Below are positions 45,207 through 54,301 of a stretch of DNA of 64,000 nt, piece by piece. The notes under the pieces were generated by a model. The model made no database searches, was not told the origin of the DNA, and saw only the letters and a program-made list of their open reading frames with translations. Numbering within the stretch: position 1 is the stretch's first letter; each line of letters opens with the position of its first letter. The position numbers and the translations under genes were made by a program. The stretch is from Tropicimonas sp. IMCC34011 (lineage in GTDB: Bacteria > Pseudomonadota > Alphaproteobacteria > Rhodobacterales > Rhodobacteraceae): assembly GCF_003390865.1 (NCBI RefSeq), contig NZ_QMEJ01000002.1, forward strand, positions 577,964 through 641,963, in the 5' to 3' direction.

Positions 45207-46643
45207 ATGCTGGTCTCGGTCGAAGATCTTTCCCTGCGTCTGATCCACCTTCGCCTCAGGGGCACCACGCTGCGCATGAGTGCCATCGAGGCCATCGGGC
45301 GCGTCTGTGACGAAGCCCTGGCCCGCGGCGTGTCGGCCGCCATCATCGATCTGTCGGCGATGACGGGGGCAAGCGCGTCGGGCACCGCGTCCCTGGTCGA
45401 ACTCTACGGCCGCTACGGTGATCGTCTGCGTCTTACCTTCTGCGGCCTCGGGGACAAGACGCGACGCCATCTGCAAAAGGCCGGGCTTGGCGGGATCCTG
45501 CCCTGTCACGACGACGCCGCAAGCGCCCTGGCGGACCCTCCCTTCCGGGCGCTGCAGCTGTGCAACCACCGCGCCGTGATTCTGTGCGGCGCGGGCCAAC
45601 CCGGCCCGGTTCCCGGCGGCCCGCCGGCGCCGCTCCTCGACATCGCGGGCCAGCCGCTTCTGACGCACCAGCTGAAGCATCTCGCACGGTTCGGACTCGG
45701 CGACGTCCTCATCGATGCCGCGGATCCGGACAAGGAACTGCCCGCCCACCTGCATGAGAACCCGGTTCCGGGACAGGCACAGTTCTTCTGCAGCGCCGTG
45801 AGCGCGCCCCGAGAGAGCGGAGCCGTCGAGACGCTGGCCGGCATGGCCACGCGCCACGCGGCTTTCGGCGGCGATGTCGTGGTCGTTGCGGGCCCCATCC
45901 TCGGCGGCCCGGACCTCGGCGCCATGGCGGCATGGCACAGACAGCGCGGCGCCGACGTGACCGTCGCCGCCGCCTGCCTCGGAGGGCCGCGACATGGTGT
46001 TCGGCTGGTGAGCGACGGCGCGGGCCGGGTCACCGGGATCGATCCGGCGGCAAACACCGCGCGCGCCGAGACTGGCATCTACATCATCCGCGCGGACATC
46101 CTGAACCGGCTCGGAGACATTGCCGGGGGCGGGCTCGCAACCGGACTGCTGCCGCGTCTGATCGCGTCCGGCGGGCATGTGAGCGCCTACACCGGGGCCT
46201 TCCGCTGGCGCACGATCTTCAGCGCAGAGGAGTATCATGGTGCGATGCGGGCCGCGCTCGAAGGCAACCTGCCGGGGATACTGCCCGCCAGTCAGCGCGT
46301 CCGGCCGGGCCTCTGGGTCGCTCATGGGGCGGATATCTCGCGCCGGGCGCGGTTGAACGGGCCCTGCCATGTCGGCGCAGGCGCGGTGATCGAGGCCGGA
46401 GCGGACCTGCATGGACCCTGCGTCATCGGAGCCGGCGCGGTAATCGGGCGGAACAGTCGCGTCTCCCACAGCATGGTCGAAGCCGGAACGCGGCTCGCCG
46501 AGGGGAGCCGCCTCTACCGCGTACTCGCGGGCCCGACGCGTCATCTCGATCTCACCGGAACCGGCCGGGACAGGGCGCCGCTCCCGCAGGAGGCCTCCCC
46601 GCAGGACCGCGGATCCTGGCGTACCGCCCGCCGAAGTGCCTGA
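45207..46643 (+). CDS. STAS domain fused to a degenerate sugar nucleotidyltransferase
   Basis: The 478-residue cytoplasmic protein has a STAS domain over about 1-110 (AAIIDLSAMTGASASGTASLVEL, with serines where anti-anti-sigma factors are phosphorylated). A nucleotidyltransferase-like domain spans 122-350, and a hexapeptide-repeat beta-helix spans 355-460. The nucleotide loop reads AVILCGAGQPGPVPGGP instead of GGxGTRLxPLT...KP, so the catalytic Arg and Lys are absent. The latter half keeps ETGIYIIRADIL. It may be a regulatory or sugar-nucleotide-sensing protein rather than an active pyrophosphorylase. Confidence 0.72.
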   Translation: MLVSVEDLSLRLIHLRLRGTTLRMSAIEAIGRVCDEALARGVSAAIIDLSAMTGASASGTASLVELYGRYGDRLRLTFCGLGDKTRRHLQKAGLGGILPCHDDAASALADPPFRALQLCNHRAVILCGAGQPGPVPGGPPAPLLDIAGQPLLTHQLKHLARFGLGDVLIDAADPDKELPAHLHENPVPGQAQFFCSAVSAPRESGAVETLAGMATRHAAFGGDVVVVAGPILGGPDLGAMAAWHRQRGADVTVAAACLGGPRHGVRLVSDGAGRVTGIDPAANTARAETGIYIIRADILNRLGDIAGGGLATGLLPRLIASGGHVSAYTGAFRWRTIFSAEEYHGAMRAALEGNLPGILPASQRVRPGLWVAHGADISRRARLNGPCHVGAGAVIEAGADLHGPCVIGAGAVIGRNSRVSHSMVEAGTRLAEGSRLYRVLAGPTRHLDLTGTGRDRAPLPQEASPQDRGSWRTARRSA

Positions 46644-46650
46644 GGATGCC

Positions 46651-47418
46651 ATGCCGATGACACCGATACTGCGCCTCCTCCTGCTGGCCTCCGTCGCCTC
46701 TGCTGCCCCCGCCTGTGCGCAGGAGAGACATACGGAGAGCTTCTGGATCCTGCAGGAACAGGCCCGGCCCGATCCGTCCTGCACCGGGGCTGCCAGCTGC
46801 CCGGCCCTCAGATCCTACGAAAGCCGCCCCTTCGAGCCGGGCGAAACCGCGACCGTACGCAGGCTCTTTGCCACCATGCGGCACGCATCACCTTCGGCCG
46901 CTCCGCAGATCTGCGATTCCGGCGCGGCCCCCGCCGCGCCGGACCTCGGCGATCTCGAGGCACTGCCCATGGCCGAGAAGGGCGCGACACTGAAGGGCCT
47001 GACGCAGGTCGGCCTCGACGCGACCCAAATTTCGGCGCCGCCCGGCCTTCCCGATACGTTCGGCGCGGACCTGCATAACGCCTTTGTCCGTATCCTGGGG
47101 GAGGCGGGTCTCGAGGTTGTGACGCCGCAGGAAGCCGCCGCCCTGCCCGGCGCCCCTCAGCTAGCCCTCTCCGCCTCCTTCGGCGATCCGGCCGATGCCT
47201 GTGGCTACAGCTATTCGGGCTTCGCCTCGCTCACGCAGACCGCCGTGATGACGCGCGATCCGAGCCTGAAGGTCCGTGCGGGGAGCTGGTCGATGTCGAT
47301 CAAGGGCGCCGGAATGGAAGAGCCGAGACAGGAGGCCGGCAAGCTTCACGATATCGCGGCCGCCCTGGCCGAGGCCTGGCTGGATGCCAACGGCATTGCG
47401 CCGCCGTCCGACCGATGA
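46651..47418 (+). CDS. Exported protein of unknown function in the polysaccharide operon
   Basis: The 255-residue protein has a signal peptide over about 1-22 (CAQ-ER), a Cys pair in the N-terminal part, and an alpha/beta C-terminal half (GADLHNAFVRILGEAGLEVVTPQEAAALPG ...). That half recalls the nucleotide-free TolB/CsgG N-terminal fold of envelope assembly proteins. The resemblance is weak and no family is claimed. The stop overlaps the glycosyltransferase start as ATGA. Confidence 0.65.
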   Translation: MPMTPILRLLLLASVASAAPACAQERHTESFWILQEQARPDPSCTGAASCPALRSYESRPFEPGETATVRRLFATMRHASPSAAPQICDSGAAPAAPDLGDLEALPMAEKGATLKGLTQVGLDATQISAPPGLPDTFGADLHNAFVRILGEAGLEVVTPQEAAALPGAPQLALSASFGDPADACGYSYSGFASLTQTAVMTRDPSLKVRAGSWSMSIKGAGMEEPRQEAGKLHDIAAALAEAWLDANGIAPPSDR

Positions 47419-49271
47419 TGCAGCAGGGAGCGACATCGATGACACCCTATTTCCGCCGGTACGAAAACCGCTTTCCGCCGCAGGTCCCGCCGCATTCGGC
47501 GCGGCAACAACAGATCTGGCATCTGCTTGCCGGGGCGACCATCGGCTGCGGGATCTGGTACCTCGTCTGGCGCTGGACCTCGTCGCTCAACCCCGATGCG
47601 ATGGCGTTCTCGGTGCTCGTCGCCTCGGCCGAGACGCTCGGCCTACTCGGCACCTTCCTGTTCTTCCACGACATCTGGCGCGAAGGCGACACTCCGCAAT
47701 TGCCGGCCCCGGCCCTTCGCTCGGAAGCGGGGCTCGAAGGGGACGGTCCGATCGAAGTGGATCTCTTCATCACCAGCTACGACGAGGAGGTGGAGGTGGT
47801 CGCCCCGTCGATCGCGGCGGCGCGGCAGCTGCGGGTGCCTGAGGGCACCGTGCTGCGCATCCATCTCTGCGACGACGGCGACCGCGCCGAGATGGCGGCG
47901 CTCGCGCGTCGTGAAGGGGTGGGATACTTCCGGCGCGACGACAACGTGGGCTTCAAGGCGGGCAACCTGCGCAACGCGCTGTTCCGCACGGCCGGCGATT
48001 TTGTCGTGATCTGCGACGCCGACACCCGCGTCCTGCCGAGCTTCCTGCTCAACACGATGGGGTACTTCCGCGATCCCGGCGTCGCATGGGTGCAGACGCC
48101 GCACTGGTTCTACGACATCCCCGAGGGCACACCGTGGGAGGACTGGCTCGCGCGCCGGGCCGGCCGGCGTCTGGCCCGGCCCGCATCGCGCCTCGCGCCG
48201 CTGATGCGGCGACTGACCGGTATGGACCGCGTCGGGGCCGATCCCTTCCGCTCCGATGCCATGCTGTTCTTCGACGTGATCCAGCGGCGGAGGAACCGCA
48301 ACGGCGCCTCGTTCTGCTGCGGAGCTGGATCGATCCACCGCCGCGACGCCGTCTTCCAGGGCGCCCTCGGGCATCAGCGTCGCCTTCTCGACCGGCTTGC
48401 GGCCCGCTTTTTTCGCCGGGGCGCCCTCTCCGCGCCCGTCCTGCGGCGGACCCCGATGCAGCCGTACCGCTATCACGTGTCCGAAGACATCCTGACCTCG
48501 ATCCACCTGCATTCGGACGCCGCCTCGGGGTGGAGATCCGTCTATCATCCCCAGATCGAGTGCCGGATGCTCTCGCCCTGGTCGATCGACGCCTGGAGCA
48601 CCCAGCGTCTGAAATATGCCGGCGGCACCTTCGACATCATGCTGCGGGACAATCCGCTTTTCCGGCGCGGCATGCCGTGGCGCACCCGGCTGCACTATGC
48701 CGCGACGTTCTGGTCCTATCTCGGCACGCTCTGGGCGCCGGTCCTGCTCCTGGCGCCGGCCGTGGCGCTGGCCTTCGGAATCGCCCCTGTCGACGCTTAC
48801 TCGGCTGACTTCTTCCTCCACCTGATGCCCATGCTGGTCCTGAACGAGCTGGCCATGCTGGCGGCGTGCAAGGGGTACAACATCCACCATGGCCGCGCGA
48901 TGAGCGTGGCCTCCCTGCCCCTCCAGGTGCGCGCCCTGTGGGCCGTTGCGCGGGGACGACGCCCGCGCTTCCCGCCCACGCCGAAGACGCCTGTCATCTC
49001 GCCGTCTCTCAAGCGGGTGATGCCAAACGTGGTTCTCGTCGGGTTGATGGCCGGAGCGCTGTGCTGGGGAATAGTCCAGCACCTCTCCGGGGCCGAAGGG
49101 TACGCGCTGTCCATGGTGGCGGTGAACGCCTTCTGGCTCGCCTGGAACATGCTGGCCATTGGGCAGATCGCGCTGGCCGCGCTCTGGCGCCCCGATACGG
49201 AGCCGGGCGCGCCATCGGTCCCGCCCGCTTCCGCCTCGCTTCCCACCCCGCCCCTGACCGCCACGCCCTGA
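47415..49271 (+). CDS. Processive GT2 glycosyltransferase, cellulose-synthase-like
   Basis: The 618-residue membrane enzyme has two N-terminal helices, a GT-A domain (about 110-400) and four to five C-terminal helices. It has the motifs of processive beta-glycan synthases: DDGD, D201-A-D203, E357-D358 (SEDI) and Q397-R-L-K-Y (QxxRW variant). No PilZ domain is present, unlike BcsA. It should polymerise a beta-linked glucan-like chain and translocate it across the inner membrane. ATG 47415 gives a 4-nt overlap; a later ATG at 47439 is possible. Confidence 0.87.
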   Translation: MMQQGATSMTPYFRRYENRFPPQVPPHSARQQQIWHLLAGATIGCGIWYLVWRWTSSLNPDAMAFSVLVASAETLGLLGTFLFFHDIWREGDTPQLPAPALRSEAGLEGDGPIEVDLFITSYDEEVEVVAPSIAAARQLRVPEGTVLRIHLCDDGDRAEMAALARREGVGYFRRDDNVGFKAGNLRNALFRTAGDFVVICDADTRVLPSFLLNTMGYFRDPGVAWVQTPHWFYDIPEGTPWEDWLARRAGRRLARPASRLAPLMRRLTGMDRVGADPFRSDAMLFFDVIQRRRNRNGASFCCGAGSIHRRDAVFQGALGHQRRLLDRLAARFFRRGALSAPVLRRTPMQPYRYHVSEDILTSIHLHSDAASGWRSVYHPQIECRMLSPWSIDAWSTQRLKYAGGTFDIMLRDNPLFRRGMPWRTRLHYAATFWSYLGTLWAPVLLLAPAVALAFGIAPVDAYSADFFLHLMPMLVLNELAMLAACKGYNIHHGRAMSVASLPLQVRALWAVARGRRPRFPPTPKTPVISPSLKRVMPNVVLVGLMAGALCWGIVQHLSGAEGYALSMVAVNAFWLAWNMLAIGQIALAALWRPDTEPGAPSVPPASASLPTPPLTATP

Positions 49272-49284
49272 CGAGGATCCGACG

Positions 49285-50580
49285 ATGACGCCTTCCTTCT
49301 CGCTTCGCCCGAGCCTTCTGTTTCTCGCCGGTCTCGTCCTCGCCACCGGTCTGGCCGTCACCGCGGACGGTGCCGGTCGGTTCGGCTCCCGCGCTCTGGC
49401 CGCGCTGGACCTGACCGAACCGCCCGAGCTTGTGGCGCAACCGCCCCGCCCCCTCGATGCCGCCGACCGCGAAGCGGCCGTCATCGCGTGGCGCTATATG
49501 AAGGCCAATACCGATCCGGGCACCGGCCTTGTCAGTTCCGTCGCGGGATACCCCTCCTCGACGATGTGGGATCAGGCCTCCTACATCCTCGCCCTCGTCG
49601 CGGCCCGGAAGCTCGACATCATCGATGACGCCGAGCTTGGCTGGCGCGCCGACAAGCTGCTGAAGAGTTTCACGGCGATGGACCTGGTGGACGGGCAATT
49701 GCCCAACAAGGCCTACCACACCCGCACCCTCGCCATGGTGGATTACGGCAACAGCGCGACGCCGGACGGCATCGGCTGGTCGGCAATCGACATGGGCCGA
49801 CTTCTCGTGGCCCTCAGGGTCCTCGAGGAGCATCACCCGCGTTTTCGGGACTGGATCCGCGGCGTCCTCTCGCGGTGGCATCTCGACGGAATGGCCGTTG
49901 CAGGGGAACTGATCGGCACGCAGCGGGAGGCCGACGGGCTGATCTATCTTCAGGAAGGACGCATCGGCTACGAGCAATACGCCGCCCGCGCCGCTGCGCT
50001 CTGGGGCTTGGATGCCACCTCGGCCATCTCTGCGGGACGGGTGATCGACTGGCGCCGCATCGAGGGGACCGAGGTCGCCGTCGACCTGCGCAGCGCCGCA
50101 AGCTTCGGCGCGATCACGCCCGTCCTGAGCGAACCCTACATTCTTCAGGGCCTCGAAATGGGCTTCAATGCGGAGGCAGGCCGCCTTGCGGCAACGATCT
50201 ACCGCGCGCAGGAGCGCCGCCATGCGCGAACCGGGCAGCTGACCGCCGTCTCCGAAGACCATATCAATCAGAAGCCGAGCTTTCTCTACAGCTCGGTCTT
50301 CAGCAACGGCGCGGACTGGGCGGTCGTCACGGAGGATGGGGAGTTCTTCCCCGAACTGCGCACCGTCAGCCTGAAGGCCGCCTTCGGCTGGGACGCGATC
50401 TACGACACCGACTATACCGCCCTCTTGCGCGCCGAGCTTGCCGATCTTGCAGGTGACGGAGGATGGGCGGCGGGCCGGTACGAGGCCGATGGGCGGCCGA
50501 ACGACATCCTTACGCTCAACACCAACGCCATCGTGCTCGAGGCGCTGCACTACAAGGCGTTCGGCCCGCTTCTGCCGTGA
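49285..50580 (+). CDS. DUF3131 exported protein, second copy
   Basis: The 431-residue protein has a signal/anchor over about 8-30 and a DUF3131 domain with YPSSTMWDQASYI, LPNKAYHTRTL, QEGRIGYEQYAARAAALWG and SFLYSSVFSNGADW. These align with the 39170 copy. Being adjacent to the synthase, it may process or guide the nascent glycan in the periplasm. The duplication suggests two distinct jobs or partners. Confidence 0.8.
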   Translation: MTPSFSLRPSLLFLAGLVLATGLAVTADGAGRFGSRALAALDLTEPPELVAQPPRPLDAADREAAVIAWRYMKANTDPGTGLVSSVAGYPSSTMWDQASYILALVAARKLDIIDDAELGWRADKLLKSFTAMDLVDGQLPNKAYHTRTLAMVDYGNSATPDGIGWSAIDMGRLLVALRVLEEHHPRFRDWIRGVLSRWHLDGMAVAGELIGTQREADGLIYLQEGRIGYEQYAARAAALWGLDATSAISAGRVIDWRRIEGTEVAVDLRSAASFGAITPVLSEPYILQGLEMGFNAEAGRLAATIYRAQERRHARTGQLTAVSEDHINQKPSFLYSSVFSNGADWAVVTEDGEFFPELRTVSLKAAFGWDAIYDTDYTALLRAELADLAGDGGWAAGRYEADGRPNDILTLNTNAIVLEALHYKAFGPLLP

Positions 50581-50634
50581 AACCTCGCCCGGGCTCAGGA
50601 AGCCTTAAGCTTGTTGCTGTAGCAGGAACGAACG

Positions 50635-51966
50635 ATGGGAAACCGAGACCGCATAAAGCCCATGACGCTTAACAAACCCAGTTGCGGCCATTGGCCCTCC
50701 CTTCGCGAGACGCTCGGCCGGGCCGGCAGGTGGGGGGCGTTCGGCCTTCTGATCGGCGTCGCTGGCGGCTGCGGTGGCCCATCGCCTGCGACCGCCATCC
50801 GGACGATGCGGCCGGACGCCGCTCCGGTGCGAAACATCACCTCCTTCAGCCAGTCACTGGCCTGCATGGATCGACTTTTGCTCGCGCGCGGCGGCGGACG
50901 TACGACGCTGTCCTCCAGCGATATCCCGGATCGCACACGCAAGCTGCCGATCGGCGCGGACGACATGCTGATCAATGCCATCAGCCAGATGAACCGCAGC
51001 AGCGGCGCCTACATTTTTCTCGATCAGACCCACGTCCGCGGCACAGGGCTCAACGTCATCGTCGCCGAGAATACCAAGCGGGGCGATCCGAAACCGGAAT
51101 ACTACATTCGGGGCTCGATCTCTCAACTCGATCGCGGTGTCCACGAGCGGGAGGCGGGGTTTACCGTCGCTTCGACTGATCTTGATGAAACGGCCGGGGC
51201 GGTCGGCGTGTCCGGCAAGCGTACCCTGAGCGTCGTGACGGTCGATCTTCATCTGGTGAACTACAAGACGCGGCAGGTCCTGCCGGGCGCGTCCGTCTCC
51301 AATTCCATGGTCGTCGTCGGACGCAGCTGGAAATCGGGCGCGGCGGGGCTGATCAAGTTGCGTCCCTTCGACCTGACGCTGGAGTTCTCCTCGCTGGAAT
51401 CCGAGAGCCAGGCGGTGCGCAACCTGATCGAACTGGGGGTCATCGGACTCCTCGGCCGCCATTCCGGCGTTGACTACCAGTCCTGCCTGACCGATGCGCG
51501 CCCGGCTCCGATAACCGTTGCCGCGGTCTCCTCCTCTGGCCGCGCTACCGACATCGAGCCAGAGCGGCTCACCGCCCCGACCGTCACACCCACGCCGGCA
51601 GTGATCGCCAGCAGCTCAAGTGCGCCGCCTGCGCCCGCCGCAACGCGGGCCGCGTCACGCGCACCGGTAGGTTCTACCGTTTCCGCCGAGGTCCCCGTCG
51701 CGGCCCCGGCCAACGTTGCGGTTCCCCCGGTGATCGTCCGTCCCGAGATCGTGGCCGCGCCGGAGGGACCCGAGCTCCTGGCGCTTCAGACCGGATTGGT
51801 GATCCTGGGTTACCTGCCGCAGACGTCCGGGCGATATGATTCGGCGACGCAGGCCGCCCTGGCGCAGTTCCAGTCCGCCGAGGGGCTAAACGCCAACGGG
51901 CTTGCCGATTCGAACACCCGGTCTCGACTGCGCCGACGCCTCATGTCTCCAGCTGGCGCTGAGTAA
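50635..51966 (+). CDS. CsgG-like outer-membrane lipoprotein with peptidoglycan-binding tail
   Basis: The 443-residue protein has a possible lipobox ending at C46 (GVAGGC). Its CsgG/HfaB-like domain (about 70-290) has YYIRGSISQLDRG, TVDLHLVNYKTRQVLPG and SESQAVRNLIELGVIGLLG, resembling the strand-hairpin-strand of the curli pore. A Pro/Ala linker leads to a PG_binding_1 domain over about 375-435 (LQTGLVILGYLPQTSGRYDSATQ). It may form a secretion channel or anchor tied to the cell wall. AGGAACGA precedes ATG 50635. Confidence 0.75.
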   Translation: MGNRDRIKPMTLNKPSCGHWPSLRETLGRAGRWGAFGLLIGVAGGCGGPSPATAIRTMRPDAAPVRNITSFSQSLACMDRLLLARGGGRTTLSSSDIPDRTRKLPIGADDMLINAISQMNRSSGAYIFLDQTHVRGTGLNVIVAENTKRGDPKPEYYIRGSISQLDRGVHEREAGFTVASTDLDETAGAVGVSGKRTLSVVTVDLHLVNYKTRQVLPGASVSNSMVVVGRSWKSGAAGLIKLRPFDLTLEFSSLESESQAVRNLIELGVIGLLGRHSGVDYQSCLTDARPAPITVAAVSSSGRATDIEPERLTAPTVTPTPAVIASSSSAPPAPAATRAASRAPVGSTVSAEVPVAAPANVAVPPVIVRPEIVAAPEGPELLALQTGLVILGYLPQTSGRYDSATQAALAQFQSAEGLNANGLADSNTRSRLRRRLMSPAGAE

Positions 51967-52139
51967 ATTTTTCCCGCAAGGCTTGCTTTAGCTTCCTGTT
52001 AAACCCTCTCGTCTATCCCTGATCGAGACGAACGAGAGAGCGACAGAATCAGAGGCGAATCGCGGTGGAACTTGCATTGAGAATCAGCACCGGCATGGAG
52101 GTCCTGCAGCGCAGGGCGGCCGCATGCAGTGCCGACACC

Positions 52140-52919
52140 TCAGCGATTGGCCGATGCAAGACGCTCGGTACCGGACGCGCCGTCGCAGGACTGCCGAGGA
52201 GCGTCAAAGCCCGATCCGGTCCAGGGCGCAAAGCTCGCGCAATTCATCCGGGCCGTGGCAGAGATATCGGGACGGGTCTTTCCCGACCAGATCGCGACGG
52301 AATGATCCGCCGCCCAGAGATTCGCGAACAGCATTCCGGGGACGTGCGGAAGCGGGCCGTCTGCTTCCGTGATCTCGAGGATCAACTCGCCATCGGCGTA
52401 CCAGCGAATTCGGTCCGGCAACCAGTCGAAGGCATAGAGGCGGGGCGCGGCAGCGGCATCGTAACCCAGATCGATGAAGCGAGAGTTCAGCACGCCATCG
52501 ACGAACCATGCTGCATGAAGCCGGGTCGTGTCCTTGCCCAGAAACTCGATGTCGATCTCGTCGTGACGCGTGCCGTAGGCGGGACCGGTATAAGTGAAGA
52601 AACCGGTAACGAGCCCCTCCCCTGCCGCGGGATGGATGATTGCGCTGTACCGGCCGTAATGCGTGGGCAAGGTCCGGCGGATGGAGCCGCCGGTGAAGCC
52701 GTTCGCCTTTCCCGTTTGCGGAGCAACACGCAGGGTCAGGCCGTCCTCGACCGTCGCGTGATCGGTCCTCCAATCCGTGTCGAACATCGGATGGTCGAAG
52801 TCGTACTCCGCCACATGCCAGAGATCATTCTTCAGGGAGCCGAAATCTTCACTGAAACCTTGAGCCATCGCCGCACTCCCCATGAAGATCCCCGCCAGTA
52901 CCAAGACAAATTTACGCAT
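52140..52919 (-). CDS. GH16 endo-beta-glucanase
   Basis: The 259-residue secreted enzyme has a signal peptide over residues 1-19 (AMA-QG) and the GH16 catalytic motif HDEIDIEFLG with nucleophile E121, D123 and acid/base E125. This class cleaves beta-1,3 or mixed beta-1,3/1,4 glucans or related galactans. It faces the polysaccharide operon and would trim or release the polymer, as ExoK/ExsH do for succinoglycan. GAGGCGAG precedes ATG 52919. Confidence 0.9.
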   Translation of the reverse strand: MRKFVLVLAGIFMGSAAMAQGFSEDFGSLKNDLWHVAEYDFDHPMFDTDWRTDHATVEDGLTLRVAPQTGKANGFTGGSIRRTLPTHYGRYSAIIHPAAGEGLVTGFFTYTGPAYGTRHDEIDIEFLGKDTTRLHAAWFVDGVLNSRFIDLGYDAAAAPRLYAFDWLPDRIRWYADGELILEITEADGPLPHVPGMLFANLWAADHSVAIWSGKTRPDISATARMNCASFAPWTGSGFDAPRQSCDGASGTERLASANR

Positions 52920-53581
52920 CCGACCGTCTCGCCTCTTACGTTTCATTTACACTTATGGACTATGTGATTCGTACGAAATTGCGAGCTTTGATGAGTCAAA
53001 CAGTTAACAGAATGGACGTGCCCAGCCCCTCGGACAGTTCACCATTTCGGCCAAATCTGTTCTTAATGAAGGAAAGGGCTCATAAAGGGCTCTGTTAGCC
53101 ATCCTATTACGTATGACGTTCAGGAGACGCCGGATTGGCTTGTTCGGGACTGCGGGGGCCGGTCCCGAGTGTCGATCCTGAAGTCGAGGAGCCGCTGCAC
53201 GGGGTTGCGTGCCCCGTCTGGCCTCCACCCGCGCTTTTCTGACCATCAGGAACGCCCGAAAGCGGAGCATCGCCGTGACCGGTATTCTAATCGGGATTGG
53301 GGACAGTATCCGCTCTAACGCCCGCTACACGTTCGCACCCGAGTTGTTCTCGAGGAGCGACAGGAGCAGGCTATCGAGGAAGAGTTCGGGTCAGCTATAG
53401 CGACCCAACACATTTCAGGTCTCAATCGACAACGTCGGTCCGCAGGCGCCCCGCAGGCGGTAGGGAGACCCGGCCTTGGGCGGGCGTCCGGAGTTCGACA
53501 AGGAGTGTAGGACGGGCTTGGGCAGGAAACACCGGTGCCTTTACGAATGCCGGTTCGGAGTCCTGGGGAAATAATCCCGCT
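52920..53581. other. Gene-free A/T-richer spacer between polysaccharide and sulfate loci
   Basis: About 660 bp has only short unsupported frames on both strands and lower G/C than its surroundings. The GH16 promoter should be at the left end. It may be decayed coding DNA, but no family remnant is recognised and no inverted repeat of IS type is seen. Confidence 0.4.
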
Positions 53582-54301
53582 CTAGGAGGCGAGGAAGTCG
53601 CGCACGAAATCGGTGGTCGGGCGCTCCCTCAGATCGCTGGCGGTGCCGACCTGCTCGATCCGGCCGTCGCGCATGAGGACGACGCGATCCGCGACGGCGA
53701 ACGCTTCGGCCTGATCGTGCGTAACGAGGATCGACGCGATGCCGACCCTTTGCTGCAACTCGCGGACGGAGCCCCGGAGGGACTGACGCACCTGGGCGTC
53801 GAGCGCCGAAAACGGCTCGTCCAGAAGCAAAAGGCGCGGATCGATGGCGAGCGCGCGGGCCATCGCGACCCGCTGCTGCTGACCGCCCGACAGCTGCGCC
53901 GGGTAGCGGTCGCCGAAGCTCTCCATTTCGATCAGCGCCAGAAGCTCCTCGACCCGTGCGTCGCGGCTTTTGCGGGAGGTGCGGTCCCGCCCTGTCCTCA
54001 CGCGCAAGCCGAAGGCAACGTTCTGCGCGACGGTCATGTGCCGGAAGAGCGCGTAGCTCTGGAACACCATGCCGAAGCGCCGCTCTCCGGCCGGCGTCGC
54101 CGTGATATCCGTGCCGTCCAGCGTCAAGCGTCCCTCGTCCGGCGTCACCAGTCCGGAGATGACGTTCAGAAGCGTGGTCTTGCCCGATCCCGACGGTCCG
54201 AGAAGAGCCACGAACTCGCCGTCCGCGATGGTCAGGGACACATCCCGCAGCACGGGCGTTCCCTCGTAGGATTTCGAGATGGAAGCGATGTCGAGCGTCA
54301 T
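53582..54301 (-). CDS. cysA: Sulfate ABC transporter ATP-binding protein, short form
   Basis: The 239-residue ATPase has intact motifs: GPSGSGKTT, LSGGQQQR, LLLDEP and LVTHDQ. It is about 100 residues shorter than usual CysA (about 350), lacking the C-terminal TOBE/regulatory domain. It ends the sbp-cysT-cysW-cysA operon and overlaps cysW by 4 nt. It would drive sulfate/thiosulfate import for cysteine synthesis without the usual C-terminal inhibition, the latter being inference. Confidence 0.88.
   Translation of the reverse strand: MTLDIASISKSYEGTPVLRDVSLTIADGEFVALLGPSGSGKTTLLNVISGLVTPDEGRLTLDGTDITATPAGERRFGMVFQSYALFRHMTVAQNVAFGLRVRTGRDRTSRKSRDARVEELLALIEMESFGDRYPAQLSGGQQQRVAMARALAIDPRLLLLDEPFSALDAQVRQSLRGSVRELQQRVGIASILVTHDQAEAFAVADRVVLMRDGRIEQVGTASDLRERPTTDFVRDFLAS

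Noticed and set aside
53004..53400. Small frames of 63-88 residues in the spacer
   Set aside because: No ribosome site, no family signal, and overlapping frames on both strands; treated as non-coding.
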